DNA from: Oscillospiraceae bacterium
Lineage (GTDB): Bacteria > Bacillota > Clostridia > Oscillospirales > CAG-382
Direction: 5' to 3'
DNA length: 64,000 nucleotides
NCBI GenBank assembly: GCA_015064485.1
Contig: SVSD01000004.1
Location: 62,001-126,000 of the forward strand
Shown here: positions 1 through 10,180 of the stretch, piece by piece
How positions within the stretch are numbered: the first letter of the stretch is position 1
Layout of the letters: every line of letters starts with the position of its first letter
Translations under genes and position numbers: made by a program
The notes under the pieces: generated by a model
What the model saw: only the letters and a program-made list of their open reading frames with translations
Told to the model about the DNA's origin: nothing
The model's database searches: none

Positions 1-394
1 AAGGTCGCTTTTGTTAAGTGCTACGATATAAGGAGTTTTTTTATCCTCAAAGAGCTTTATCAGCTCTTTTTCATATTTTCCTATATCCTTTTCCGCATCG
101 CAGACAATTACCGCAATATCTGTCTTTGCCATTACTTCTTTTGTCTTTTCGACACGCATAAGGCCAAGATTTCCTTCATCGTCAAGACCCGCCGTATCAA
201 TTATCACAACCGGGCCTATAGGCAAAAGCTCCATCGCTTTTTTTACAGGGTCGGTCGTTGTGCCCAAAACATCAGACACAACCGAAAGCTTTTGACCGGT
301 AACGGCATTTACAAGGCTTGATTTTCCCGCATTTCTGACACCGAAAAAGCCGATATGAACTCTTTCGGATGACGGTGTTTCATTAAGTCCCATA
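1..394 (-). CDS. hydF: [FeFe] hydrogenase H-cluster maturation GTPase HydF (partial, runs off window start)
   Basis: Reverse-strand translation from ATG at 394: MGLNETPSSERVHIGFFGVRNAGKSSLVNAVTGQKLSVVSDVLGTTTDPVKKAMELLPIGPVVIIDTAGLDDEG; P-loop and G3 motifs; adjacent to hydG and hydE. Confidence 0.9.
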
Positions 395-404
395 TGCCCT
401 CCAT

Positions 405-1862
405 TTAAAATCTGAAATCACGACGGTTTGAATTTTTGATAGCAATAATATTTTCTTTTGCAATCCCCTTTACTTTTTCCTTCGGGATTTTTTCAAGCTC
501 TTTTTCTATCATTCTGTATCCCACTTCTTTTGTTTCGGGGGATGCATAGTCTACAAGATATTCTGTAAGTGTCATCAAGGCGTTCGGATGACAGCAGTTT
601 AATATCTGTCCGGATTTACAAAGGCTCATAAATCTGTCGCCCGTTCTTCCCTCTCTGTAACAAGCGGTACAGAAAGACGGAATATGTCCGTTTTCCATAA
701 GCCATCTTACAACTTCGTCAAGGCTTCTCTGGTCAGAAACATCGAACTGTTCGGTATCATGCGGGCGCTCATCGGCAGAGTATCCTGCATAACCGCCGAC
801 GGATGTTCTTGAACCGCCCGAAACCTGAGAAATACCGAGATGCAAAAGTCTTGATCTTACCTGTTCGTTTTCTCTTGTTGAGATTATCATTCCCGTATAC
901 GGAACGGCAAGTCTGATACAAGCTGTAATCTTTGCAAAAGTATCATCATCAATACCGTTATCAAACTGCGATGGGTCGATATCATCTGCTCTTTTAAGTC
1001 TCGGAACGCTTATTGTGTGAGGTCCGACACCGTGCACTGCTTCAAGATGCTCTGCGTGCATTAAAAGCCCCGCAAATTCGTATTTGTAAAGTTCAAGCCC
1101 GAACAAAACTCCGAGTCCAACATCATCAATACCACCCTGCATTGCTCTGTCCATCGCCTCGGTATGGTATGCGTAATCGTGTTTCGGCCCTGTGGGATGA
1201 AGCTCAAGATAGCTTTCCTTATGATAGGTTTCCTGGAAAAGAATATATGTGCCGATACCTGCATCCTTTAGTTTTCGGTAATTTTCAACTGTAGTTGCGG
1301 CAATATTTACATTTACTCTTCTTATATCACCGTTTTTATGGTGAACGCTGTATATCGTCTTGATACAGTCAAGGATATATTCTATCGGGTTGTTTTTTGG
1401 ATCCTCGCCCGCCTCAATTGCAAGGCGCTTATGTCCCATATCCTGAAGTGCGATAACTTCCGCTTTTACTTCTTCCTGCGTAAGCTTCTTTCTCGGAATA
1501 CACTTGTTTTTAATGTGATACGGGCAGTAAACGCATCCGTTTACGCAATAATTTGAAAGGTAAAGGGGCGCAAATATAACTATACGGTTGCCGTAAAATG
1601 CAAGCTTTATTTCGTTTGCGATTTTATAGATTTCTTCAATTTTTTCAGGAATCTCGCAGGCGAGAAGAACAGACGCCTCTCTATGTGAAAGTCCTTTACA
1701 AACATACCCTGTTTCTGTCTTCTGCGGGCGGGCTTTATCTAATATCCGGTCGATAAGCTCAATGTTGTTTTTGTTTTCCTCGGCATATTTTATTGTATCA
1801 AGAATTTCTTCGTGGTTTATAAATTCTTCGGCTTTTAAAGATTTGGGGTCATAAATTGCCAT
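405..1862 (-). CDS. hydG: [FeFe] hydrogenase H-cluster radical SAM maturase HydG
   Basis: Radical SAM CxxxCxxC (CVNGCVYCPYH) and C-terminal CTACYREGRTGDRFM motif; start set at MAIYDPKSL with AAAGGAG RBS rather than the upstream ORF start at 1898. Confidence 0.94.
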   Translation of the reverse strand: MAIYDPKSLKAEEFINHEEILDTIKYAEENKNNIELIDRILDKARPQKTETGYVCKGLSHREASVLLACEIPEKIEEIYKIANEIKLAFYGNRIVIFAPLYLSNYCVNGCVYCPYHIKNKCIPRKKLTQEEVKAEVIALQDMGHKRLAIEAGEDPKNNPIEYILDCIKTIYSVHHKNGDIRRVNVNIAATTVENYRKLKDAGIGTYILFQETYHKESYLELHPTGPKHDYAYHTEAMDRAMQGGIDDVGLGVLFGLELYKYEFAGLLMHAEHLEAVHGVGPHTISVPRLKRADDIDPSQFDNGIDDDTFAKITACIRLAVPYTGMIISTRENEQVRSRLLHLGISQVSGGSRTSVGGYAGYSADERPHDTEQFDVSDQRSLDEVVRWLMENGHIPSFCTACYREGRTGDRFMSLCKSGQILNCCHPNALMTLTEYLVDYASPETKEVGYRMIEKELEKIPKEKVKGIAKENIIAIKNSNRRDFRF

Positions 1863-1875
1863 AATTTTATCTCCT

Positions 1876-2922
1876 TTATTTTTTGATATGTCCGACATCC
1901 GTTACAACCTCGTAACCGATATCCGACATCCTCTTTTTTAGTATTTCTATACTTTGCGCCGATTCAGCACCGTCGCAAAGCTTATTATCGTAAAGCGCAT
2001 ATTTTTTTCTTACAGATTTCGGCGAAAGATTCGGCATTACAACATTTGCACCCGAAAGAATTCCCATCTCCCGCCCTTGCGGATGAAGTGTACCGAGCGC
2101 CGTTGTGGCGGGCAAAAGCACATTGGGCTTTAATATTCTTATAACCGAAAGAAGAAAAAGGCAAAGATTTACACTTCCGGGAGGATTATCTCCAAAAACA
2201 GTATCACAATGCGGAATGAACGGTCCGATACCGCACATATCGGGAGAAAATTCTTTTATAAAAAGCAGATCTTCTGCTATATTTTCTGTCGTCTGAAACG
2301 GAGAACCCACCATAAATCCGCAGCCTGTCTGAAATCCGATATCTTTTAAATCGTAAAGACATTTTATGCGGTTTTCGTACGACATTTCTTTCGGATGAAG
2401 CTTTTCATAATGCTCTTTGTTGGCAGTTTCGTGCCTTAAAAGATATCTGTCCGCACCTGCATCATAAAGTTTTTTGTAGCTTTCCTTTGACCGTTCGCCC
2501 AAAGAGAGGGTTACCGCACAATCAGGATACTTGTTTTTAATATTCTTAACCGTTTCGCAAATGATCTTATCAGAATAAAAACCGTCCTCGCCGCCCTGCA
2601 AAACAAAGGTGCGCATACCGAGCTCATACCCTTCGTCGCAACACTCGTATATCTCATCGGGGGCAAGTCTATACCTTTCGCAATTTTTATTGCTCTTTCT
2701 TATTCCGCAGTAAAGACAGTCATTTTTACAGATATTGCTTATTTCAATAAGTCCTCTTATATAGACCGAATTTCCGTATATTTCCTTGCGAAGCCGTACC
2801 GCCTCGGATTTCAAAAGCTCTTCCGTTTCCTCGCATCTTCCGTCAATAAGTGAAACAAATTCATCTTTCGAAAGAGTTTTTTCACAGATGAGTTTTTTTG
2901 CAAGTTCTATATTATTTTTCAT
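1876..2922 (-). CDS. hydE: [FeFe] hydrogenase H-cluster radical SAM maturase HydE
   Basis: NICKNDCLYCGIRKSN radical SAM motif, HydE-like core, between hydG and a TM1266-type regulator. Confidence 0.93.
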   Translation of the reverse strand: MKNNIELAKKLICEKTLSKDEFVSLIDGRCEETEELLKSEAVRLRKEIYGNSVYIRGLIEISNICKNDCLYCGIRKSNKNCERYRLAPDEIYECCDEGYELGMRTFVLQGGEDGFYSDKIICETVKNIKNKYPDCAVTLSLGERSKESYKKLYDAGADRYLLRHETANKEHYEKLHPKEMSYENRIKCLYDLKDIGFQTGCGFMVGSPFQTTENIAEDLLFIKEFSPDMCGIGPFIPHCDTVFGDNPPGSVNLCLFLLSVIRILKPNVLLPATTALGTLHPQGREMGILSGANVVMPNLSPKSVRKKYALYDNKLCDGAESAQSIEILKKRMSDIGYEVVTDVGHIKK

Positions 2923-3173
2923 TTTGATGTAACCGCCGAAAAGGCTGTTTTTACGCTTACTCCGGCAAGATTTCCTGCCTTTCCCGAAAGAGATGATATT
3001 ACATCCTGCGGAGCATCGATTGCAATACTTATTATGTTTATTCCCCTCTCACGGTAAGGAATACCCATTCTGCCGATTATATATTCGCCGTGTTCGTGGA
3101 AAAGCGCATTGAGCTTTTCTACAGAATCACCATTTTCGACGATTATGCTCATCACAGCTACTCTTGTTTCCAT
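2919..3173 (-). CDS. TM1266-type iron-only hydrogenase system regulator (ACT-like small protein)
   Basis: METRVAVMSIIVENGDSVEKLNALFHEHGEYIIGRMGIPYRERGINIISIAIDAPQDVISSLSGKAG; internal ATG at 3173 preceded by GGAGG; overlaps hydE start. Confidence 0.85.
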   Translation of the reverse strand: METRVAVMSIIVENGDSVEKLNALFHEHGEYIIGRMGIPYRERGINIISIAIDAPQDVISSLSGKAGNLAGVSVKTAFSAVTSK

Positions 3174-3182
3174 TTTATTCCT

Positions 3183-3214
3183 CCATAAAAACACCGCACC
3201 CCGAAAAGGTGCGG
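3183..3214 (-). terminator. Rho-independent terminator-like hairpin in the 5' leader of the TM1266-hydE-hydG operon
   Basis: Minus strand CCGCACC-TTTTCGG-GGTGCGG followed by TGTTTTTATGG, ending just before the RBS of the 2919..3173 gene. Confidence 0.65.
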
Positions 3215-3426
3215 CAAGATAAAACTTTTTTGATGTTTCTTTTGCACCTTTCGCTTCGGCTTCCGCTTGACGGCAGGGATAGAAAGATATTAAAAAAATA
3301 TAAGCAGTTCTGCCCGAATTGACCGACAAAGCATCTTATTATTCCTTTTTTCTTATTATATCACAAATTTTAAAATTTGTATATAGCTTTCAAAAACTTT
3401 TTATAAAAACGGCAATAATAATCTGA

Positions 3427-3455
3427 TTGAAAAAACAAATACTTTGTGGTACAAT
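3427..3455 (+). promoter_or_regulatory. Sigma-A type promoter for uvrB
   Basis: TTGAAA (3427-3432), 17-nt spacer, TACAAT (3450-3455). Confidence 0.7.
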
Positions 3456-3487
3456 AAACATAAGATTTTTCAAGAAGGAAAAGACAG

Positions 3488-5458
3488 ATGGAAAAATTCA
3501 AACTTGTATCCCCTTTTTCGGCAACAGGCGACCAGCCTCAGGCAATAAAAGAGCTTTCAGACGGTATTTTAGCCGGAAAAAGTGCTCAGACGCTTTTAGG
3601 TGTAACAGGCTCGGGAAAAACCTTTACAATGGCAAATATCATCGAAAAAGTTAACCGCCCGACCCTTGTTCTTGCTCACAATAAAACCCTTGCCGCCCAG
3701 CTTTGTGCGGAATTCCGTGAATTTTTTCCCGAAAATGCCGTTGAATATTTTGTTTCTTACTATGACTACTATCAGCCCGAAGCATACATTCCGGGTAAAG
3801 ATGCCTATATCGAAAAAGACTCCTCGATAAATGACGAGATAGATAAGCTCCGACACAGTGCAACCTCCGCTTTAATGGAGCGCAGAGATGTAATCGTAGT
3901 TTCCAGTGTTTCCTGTATATACTCCCTCGGCGACCCGGAAGAATACCGCAGATCGGTAATTTCATTGCGTCCCGGCATCGAAATGTCAAGGGATGATTTC
4001 ATCGCAAAACTTGTTGAGCTTCATTATGAGAGAAACGATATCCTTTTTGAAAGAAATAAGTTCAGAATCCGCGGCGATGTTGTCGAGATTTGTCTTTCAA
4101 GTGAATCGACCGTCGGTATCAGAGTTGAATTTTTCGGCGATGAGATAGATTCTGTTTCGGAATTTAATCCCGTAACAGGTGCTGTTATCCGTCCCCTTTC
4201 CTACGCCGCGGTTCATCCCGCAACTCATTATATGACAGATGCGGAGAAAAAAGAGAAGGCTCTTGAGGAAATACGCCGCGAAATGCTTGAACGGGAAGCT
4301 TTTTTCAAGGAACAGAATAAGTTTATCGAAGCTCAGCGCATCCGAGAAAGAACTATGTACGATATCGAAATGATATCGGAAATAGGCTACTGTTCTGGGG
4401 TTGAAAACTATTCAAGAGTGCTTGAAGGAAGAGCGCCGGGAAGCCGTCCCCATACCCTTCTTGATTATTTTCCCAGTGATTTTCTTATGTTTATTGACGA
4501 ATCTCATGTTACTCTTCCTCAGGTTCACGGTATGTATGCAGGCGACAGAGCAAGAAAGACAAACCTTATCGAATACGGATTCCGTCTGCCCTCAGCCTTT
4601 GACAACAGACCACTGCGTTTTGACGAATTTGAAGAAAAACTTAATCAGGTTATCTTCGTAAGCGCAACCCCGGGTCAATATGAAAAGGAAAAGAGCCAGA
4701 GTATATCCGAACAGCTCATCCGCCCCACAGGCCTTGTTGATCCTGAAATAGAAGTGCGTCCCGTAGAAGGTCAGATAGACGACCTTATGGGAGAAATACG
4801 GCTTCGTGCGAAAAACGGAGAAAGAGTTTTGATAACTACCCTTACCAAAAAAATGGCTGAGGACTTAACCGAATTTCTTGAGGAAAACGAAGTCAAATGC
4901 CGGTATATGCATTTCGGTGTGGACACAATGGAACGAATGGAGATAATAAGAGATTTAAGACTCGGCGTTTTTGATGTTTTAATCGGAATCAATCTTTTGC
5001 GTGAAGGTCTTGATATTCCCGAAGTTTCGCTCGTTGCAATACTTGATGCCGACAAGGAAGGTTTTTTGCGAAGCGAAACCTCGCTTATACAGACAATAGG
5101 CAGAGCCGCAAGAAACGCAAAAGGCAAGGTCATAATGTATGCCGACACAATTACGGGTTCTATGCAGCGCGCAATCACCGAAACCGAGAGAAGACGGAAA
5201 AAACAGCAGGATTACAACGAAAAGCACTCTATAATCCCGAAAACCATAATAAAAGAAGTCAGAGATATCATCGAAATTTCGGCAAAAGACAGCAAGAAAG
5301 GCAAAAACAAGCCTATGTCAGAAAAAGACAAGAAACAGCTTATTGCAAATCTTACTGCAGAAATGAAAGAGTGTGCCAAAAAGCTTGATTTCGAGCGTGC
5401 GGCATATTTGCGTGACGAAATAGTAAAACTTTCGTCAAGAATACCCGATAAAAAATAG
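3488..5458 (+). CDS. uvrB: Excinuclease ABC subunit UvrB
   Basis: [42 protein letters not shown]-terminal UVR motif ([11 protein letters not shown]). Confidence 0.98.
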   Translation: MEKFKLVSPFSATGDQPQAIKELSDGILAGKSAQTLLGVTGSGKTFTMANIIEKVNRPTLVLAHNKTLAAQLCAEFREFFPENAVEYFVSYYDYYQPEAYIPGKDAYIEKDSSINDEIDKLRHSATSALMERRDVIVVSSVSCIYSLGDPEEYRRSVISLRPGIEMSRDDFIAKLVELHYERNDILFERNKFRIRGDVVEICLSSESTVGIRVEFFGDEIDSVSEFNPVTGAVIRPLSYAAVHPATHYMTDAEKKEKALEEIRREMLEREAFFKEQNKFIEAQRIRERTMYDIEMISEIGYCSGVENYSRVLEGRAPGSRPHTLLDYFPSDFLMFIDESHVTLPQVHGMYAGDRARKTNLIEYGFRLPSAFDNRPLRFDEFEEKLNQVIFVSATPGQYEKEKSQSISEQLIRPTGLVDPEIEVRPVEGQIDDLMGEIRLRAKNGERVLITTLTKKMAEDLTEFLEENEVKCRYMHFGVDTMERMEIIRDLRLGVFDVLIGINLLREGLDIPEVSLVAILDADKEGFLRSETSLIQTIGRAARNAKGKVIMYADTITGSMQRAITETERRRKKQQDYNEKHSIIPKTIIKEVRDIIEISAKDSKKGKNKPMSEKDKKQLIANLTAEMKECAKKLDFERAAYLRDEIVKLSSRIPDKK

Positions 5459-5476
5459 AAAACCATATTTTTTACC

Positions 5477-5512
5477 AAAAGAGCTTTGTAATATACAAGG
5501 CTCTTTTTTATG
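5477..5512 (+). terminator. Terminator after uvrB
   Basis: AAAAGAGCTTTGTAATATACAAGGCTCTTTTTT hairpin plus T-tract. Confidence 0.75.
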
Positions 5513-5552
5513 CAATAAATTATATATTATTTAATTAAATGTAAAAAAATAC

Positions 5553-5581
5553 TTTACTTTTTTGTATTTGGGTGATATAAT
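5553..5581 (+). promoter_or_regulatory. Sigma-A type promoter for the ruvCAB operon
   Basis: TTTACT, 17-nt spacer, TATAAT. Confidence 0.6.
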
Positions 5582-5622
5582 GATATAGTTAATAATATGG
5601 ATTATTATGGAGTTTTGTACCT

Positions 5623-6120
5623 ATGATTATTTTGGGTATCGACCCCGGATACGCCATTGTGGGCTTTGGCGTTATCGGTTATGATGACAGAAGTATGAAG
5701 CTCACGCCCATCGAATACGGAGCGGTCACAACTCCTGCTCATGTAAAAACCGAATTAAGACTTAATGAGATATACGACGGAATATGCGAGCTTTGCGAAA
5801 GGTTTCATCCCGACGCTATATCAATAGAAGAACTTTTTTTCAACAGCAACGCCAAAACCGCCGTTAATGTATGTCAGGCAAGAGGAGTCATTCTCCTTGC
5901 CGCAACAAAAGCAAACATCCCCGTCTTTGAATATACCCCTTTGCAGATAAAGCAATCTGTTACAGGCTACGGCAGAGCCGAAAAGCATCAGGTCATCTCG
6001 ATGGTAACAACCCTTCTTGAACTTAAAGCCCCGCCAAAACCCGATGATACGGCAGACGCACTTGCCGCCGCCATTTGCCACGCATACAGCTCGTCATCAC
6101 AGCTGTTCGGATTAAAATAA
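5623..6120 (+). CDS. ruvC: Crossover junction endodeoxyribonuclease RuvC
   Basis: MIILGIDPGYAIVGFGVI, SIEELFFNSNAKTA, DDTADALAAAICH. Confidence 0.97.
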   Translation: MIILGIDPGYAIVGFGVIGYDDRSMKLTPIEYGAVTTPAHVKTELRLNEIYDGICELCERFHPDAISIEELFFNSNAKTAVNVCQARGVILLAATKANIPVFEYTPLQIKQSVTGYGRAEKHQVISMVTTLLELKAPPKPDDTADALAAAICHAYSSSSQLFGLK

Positions 6121-6135
6121 ATTTTTGGAGTAAAT

Positions 6136-6765
6136 ATGTTTTATTACATTTCGGGAAAACTTACCCTTTTGCGTTCCGATTTTGCCGTAATTGATTGCGG
6201 CGGCGTCGGATACAGACTTTCAATAAGCGCAACAACATATGCAAGAGTTTCAGCAAAACACCAGACACTCCCCGACGGTTCATGCGACGGGAAAGAATTA
6301 AAGCTCTATACTTTTTTCTCGGTCAAGGAAGATTCACAGGAGCTTTTCGGTTTCTATGATGAAGAAGAAAAAGATATCTTCAAGCTTCTTATCACAGTTT
6401 CGGGAATAGGACCGAAGGGTGCGCTTTCAATACTTTCGGTTATGACTCCTGCTGAAATCGCAGTTGCCTGTGCTTCAGATGATGCAAAGGCAATCTCCCG
6501 TGCAAACGGTATAGGGCTTAAAACAGCACAAAAGGTAATCATAGAATTAAAAGACAAAATTGCAAAAGCGGTTTCTTCGGTTCCCGAACTTGTAAATGAG
6601 GATACGGGAGAAATCATAACAACCGCCGCAAATGCAAACGATGCAATATCCGCACTTGTTGTCCTGGGCTATTCAAAACAACAGGCAGCAAAGGCAGTAA
6701 AAGCCGCCGGTAACGGAAGCGTAGAAGAATTAATAAGAAAAGCACTTGCTCTTCTGATGAAGTAA
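6136..6765 (+). CDS. ruvA: Holliday junction branch migration protein RuvA
   Basis: MFYYISGKL, VSGIGPKGALSILS, GIGLKTAQKVIIELKDK; between ruvC and ruvB. Confidence 0.97.
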   Translation: MFYYISGKLTLLRSDFAVIDCGGVGYRLSISATTYARVSAKHQTLPDGSCDGKELKLYTFFSVKEDSQELFGFYDEEEKDIFKLLITVSGIGPKGALSILSVMTPAEIAVACASDDAKAISRANGIGLKTAQKVIIELKDKIAKAVSSVPELVNEDTGEIITTAANANDAISALVVLGYSKQQAAKAVKAAGNGSVEELIRKALALLMK

Positions 6766-6777
6766 AGGAGCACAGAT

Positions 6778-7872
6778 TTGATTAAGAGTACAAGAAACGA
6801 AAATTTTGACGAAAACGAATTTGATTTTGAATCAAGAATAATTTCGTCAAGAGAAATAACGGAAGACAGCGAAAACGAAATATCACTTCGCCCGAAAACA
6901 CTTTCGGAATATGTAGGGCAAAAAGGTGTCAAGGAAAAGCTTTCTATTTCGATGGAAGCGGCAAAGATGCGAGGAGAATGTCTTGACCACATTCTTTTAC
7001 ACGGCCCCCCCGGCCTTGGCAAAACCACCCTTTCGGCAATTATCGCATCTGAAATGGGTGCCGGTATCCGCATAACATCAGGACCCGCAATTGAAAAGCA
7101 GGGCGACCTTGCGGCACTTCTTACAAACCTTAAGGAAAACGATATTTTATTCATCGACGAAATACACCGTCTTCCAAGACAGGTCGAGGAGATCCTTTAT
7201 CCCGCAATGGAAGATTTTAATCTTGATATAATTATGGGAAAAGGTCCTTCCGCGCGAAGCATCCGCCTTCCCTTGCCGCATTTCACCCTTGTGGGTGCGA
7301 CAACAAGAGCGGGCCAGCTTACTTCTCCTTTGAGAGACAGATTCGGTCATCTTTTAAGACTTGAGCTTTACAGCGTTGAAGACCTTGCAGATATCGTAAC
7401 GAGAAGCGCAGGAATCTTAGAGATGCCGATAGAAAAAGACGGTGCTTTAGAGATCGCGCGCCGCTCAAGAGGAACTCCCCGTATTGCAAACCGTCTTTTG
7501 AAGCGTGTGCGTGATTATGCGCAAGTCAAAGGTAACGGAGTTATAACAAAGGAAATGGCAAACGGTGCTTTGAATCTTCTTGAAATCGACAGTCTTGGTC
7601 TTGACAGCATCGACAGAAGAATGTTAACTTCGATCATCAAATTCTTCGGAGGCGGCCCTGTAGGGCTTGAAACCCTTTCTGCCACAATCGGAGAAGAAGC
7701 AATAACTCTTGAGGATGTCTACGAGCCCTATCTTTTACAGCTGGGCTTTTTAAACCGCACCCCCAGAGGCAGATGTGCAACAGCAAGAGCCTACGAGCAT
7801 CTCGGTATCCCCTTTACCGAAAACTGCAAATGCACACCAACAGAGAACACATCTCTTTTTGACATAGAATAA
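6778..7872 (+). CDS. ruvB: Holliday junction branch migration DNA helicase RuvB
   Basis: [33 protein letters not shown] start. Confidence 0.97.
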   Translation: MIKSTRNENFDENEFDFESRIISSREITEDSENEISLRPKTLSEYVGQKGVKEKLSISMEAAKMRGECLDHILLHGPPGLGKTTLSAIIASEMGAGIRITSGPAIEKQGDLAALLTNLKENDILFIDEIHRLPRQVEEILYPAMEDFNLDIIMGKGPSARSIRLPLPHFTLVGATTRAGQLTSPLRDRFGHLLRLELYSVEDLADIVTRSAGILEMPIEKDGALEIARRSRGTPRIANRLLKRVRDYAQVKGNGVITKEMANGALNLLEIDSLGLDSIDRRMLTSIIKFFGGGPVGLETLSATIGEEAITLEDVYEPYLLQLGFLNRTPRGRCATARAYEHLGIPFTENCKCTPTENTSLFDIE

Positions 7873-7893
7873 ACATTTGAAAAGGAATATAAA

Positions 7894-10155
7894 ATGGCTG
7901 AAAAGAAATCACCGAAAAGAAAAGGCAAAAAGGTAGCTGAGGAAATACTTCCCCCCGCCCCCGCTCTTGATCAGGCAATAACAGACACACTTCGTGTCAA
8001 TTATATGCCGTATGCCATGAGCGTTATCATCTCCCGTGCCATCCCCGATATCGACGGCTTCAAGCCTTCTCAGAGAAAACTTCTTTATACGATGTACGAT
8101 ATGGGTCTTATGCACGGTCCGAGAACAAAATCGGCAAATGTTGCGGGCGCTACAATGCATCTTCATCCGCACGGCGATGCTTCCATATACGAAACCCTTG
8201 TCCGTCTTACTACGGGTAACGAATCGCTTCTTCACCCCTTTATAGATTCAAAAGGTACATTCGGTAAGCGTTATTCCACAATGGCATACGCTGCTGCAAG
8301 ATATACGGAATGCCGCCTTGATCCTTTTTGCGAAACCATTTTCGGGGGTATAGATAAAGATGCTGTTGACTTTGTAGACAACTACGACGGCACAATGAAA
8401 GAACCCACACTTTTGCCTACAGCATTTCCAAACATTTTAGTTTCGGCAAATCTCGGTATCGCCGTCGGTATGGCTACAAATATCTGCTCTTTCAACCTCG
8501 GTGAAATATGCGATGCAACATGCGAGCTTATGAAAAATCCCGATGCGGATTTGATCGACATCATAAAAGCTCCCGACTTTTCTACAGGCGGCCTTCTTTT
8601 GTACGACCGCGAACAGATGAAGGGCATTTACGAAACGGGCAAAGGCTCCTTTAGAGTAAGAGCAAGATATTCTTATGACAAAAAAGAAAACTGCATCGAA
8701 GTTACACAGATCCCTTATACAACAACAGTTGAAGCAGTTATCGCAAAAATCGCCAAATCCATGAAAGAAGGAAAATTCAAGGAAATTTCGGATGTGCGTG
8801 ATGAAATCGACCTTAACGGTATGAAACTCACCATCGACCTTAAAAGAGGTGCCGATCCCGAAAAGCTTATGCAGAAGCTTTTCCGTTCCACTCCCCTTGA
8901 AGACACCTTCCCCTGCAATTTCAATGTTCTTATATGCGGAAGCCCCAAAACTCTCGGCGTGCGCGATATTTTAAACGAATGGATTGCTTGGCGTACAGAC
9001 TGTGTAAAGCGTGAGCTTTATTACAATCTCTGCCGTATGGAAGAAAAACTGCATCTGCTTTACGGTCTTCGCGAGCTTCTTTGCGATATCGACAAAGCTA
9101 TAAAGATAATCCGCGAGACAGAAAGCGAAAAACAGGTTGTGCCCAACCTTATGGCAGGCTTTAATATTGATGAAATTCAGGCAGAATATATTGCTGAAAT
9201 AAAACTCCGCAATCTCAACCGCGAGCATATTTTAAAGCGTATTGCAGAAACAGAAAAGCTTGAACAGGATATTGCAGATACAAAGGATAAACTTTCTTCA
9301 TCAAGAAAGATCCATTCCATCATCGCAAAACAGCTTCAGGAAATAAAGAAAAAATATGCAAAGCCCAGAAAAACCCAGCTTATTTACACAGAAGACGAAC
9401 CGGAGATCATAGAGCCCGAAAAGGAAGCATATCCCGTAATCGTCGTTATGTCAAAAGAGGGCTATTTCAAAAAGCTTATTCCTTACAAGGGAAATCTGCC
9501 CCAAAACAACGAGCAGAAGCTTAAAGACGGCGACTCTATCGTTTTGAAAGAAGAAACAACCAGCGAATGTGAAATTCTTTTCTTCACCGACAAATGCCAG
9601 TGCTACAAGGCAAAGGCAGACGATTTTGAAACCCATAAAGCATCAATGCTCGGAGAATATGTTCCCGCAAAGCTTGGTTTTGACGATGGTGAAAATGTTG
9701 TAGCTACCCTTCTTGCAAAAGACTACAAGGGATCCGTAGCCTTCTTCTTCAAAAACGGAAAGGCAGTCAGCGTTCCTCTCAATTCGTATGCTACAAAGCT
9801 CAACCGCAAGAAACTTACAAACGCATACAGCGATGACAGTCCGGCTGTCGGAATATTCTTTGTCCCTGAAAAAGAGGGCAAAAAACCGGTTTGTGAATTT
9901 TTGCTCCGCTCGACTCAGGGCAAAGCAATAATTATGAACTCTGATCAGCTTGCCGCAAAAGCAACGAGAACAGCGTCCGGCGTTTATGTTTTCACCCTTA
10001 AAAAGGGAATTTCGGTTGAGAATGTTTCGGTATTCTGCGACGACGGCTCAGAAGAAATGAAAAAGTATGCAAAATACAGAAAATCAAAGCTGCCGAGCAC
10101 CGGAACTTTACTCGAAGCCTTTGATATAAATGCACAGCAGGTAAAACTTTTCTAA
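7894..10155 (+). CDS. parC: DNA topoisomerase IV subunit A (ParC/GyrA family)
   Basis: NYMPYAMSVIISRAIPDIDGFKPSQRKLLYTM, HGDASIYETLVRL, AARYTECRLDPF catalytic Tyr region. Confidence 0.88.
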   Translation: MAEKKSPKRKGKKVAEEILPPAPALDQAITDTLRVNYMPYAMSVIISRAIPDIDGFKPSQRKLLYTMYDMGLMHGPRTKSANVAGATMHLHPHGDASIYETLVRLTTGNESLLHPFIDSKGTFGKRYSTMAYAAARYTECRLDPFCETIFGGIDKDAVDFVDNYDGTMKEPTLLPTAFPNILVSANLGIAVGMATNICSFNLGEICDATCELMKNPDADLIDIIKAPDFSTGGLLLYDREQMKGIYETGKGSFRVRARYSYDKKENCIEVTQIPYTTTVEAVIAKIAKSMKEGKFKEISDVRDEIDLNGMKLTIDLKRGADPEKLMQKLFRSTPLEDTFPCNFNVLICGSPKTLGVRDILNEWIAWRTDCVKRELYYNLCRMEEKLHLLYGLRELLCDIDKAIKIIRETESEKQVVPNLMAGFNIDEIQAEYIAEIKLRNLNREHILKRIAETEKLEQDIADTKDKLSSSRKIHSIIAKQLQEIKKKYAKPRKTQLIYTEDEPEIIEPEKEAYPVIVVMSKEGYFKKLIPYKGNLPQNNEQKLKDGDSIVLKEETTSECEILFFTDKCQCYKAKADDFETHKASMLGEYVPAKLGFDDGENVVATLLAKDYKGSVAFFFKNGKAVSVPLNSYATKLNRKKLTNAYSDDSPAVGIFFVPEKEGKKPVCEFLLRSTQGKAIIMNSDQLAAKATRTASGVYVFTLKKGISVENVSVFCDDGSEEMKKYAKYRKSKLPSTGTLLEAFDINAQQVKLF

Positions 10156-10180
10156 TCCCACTTCGGAGGACTAATACAAT

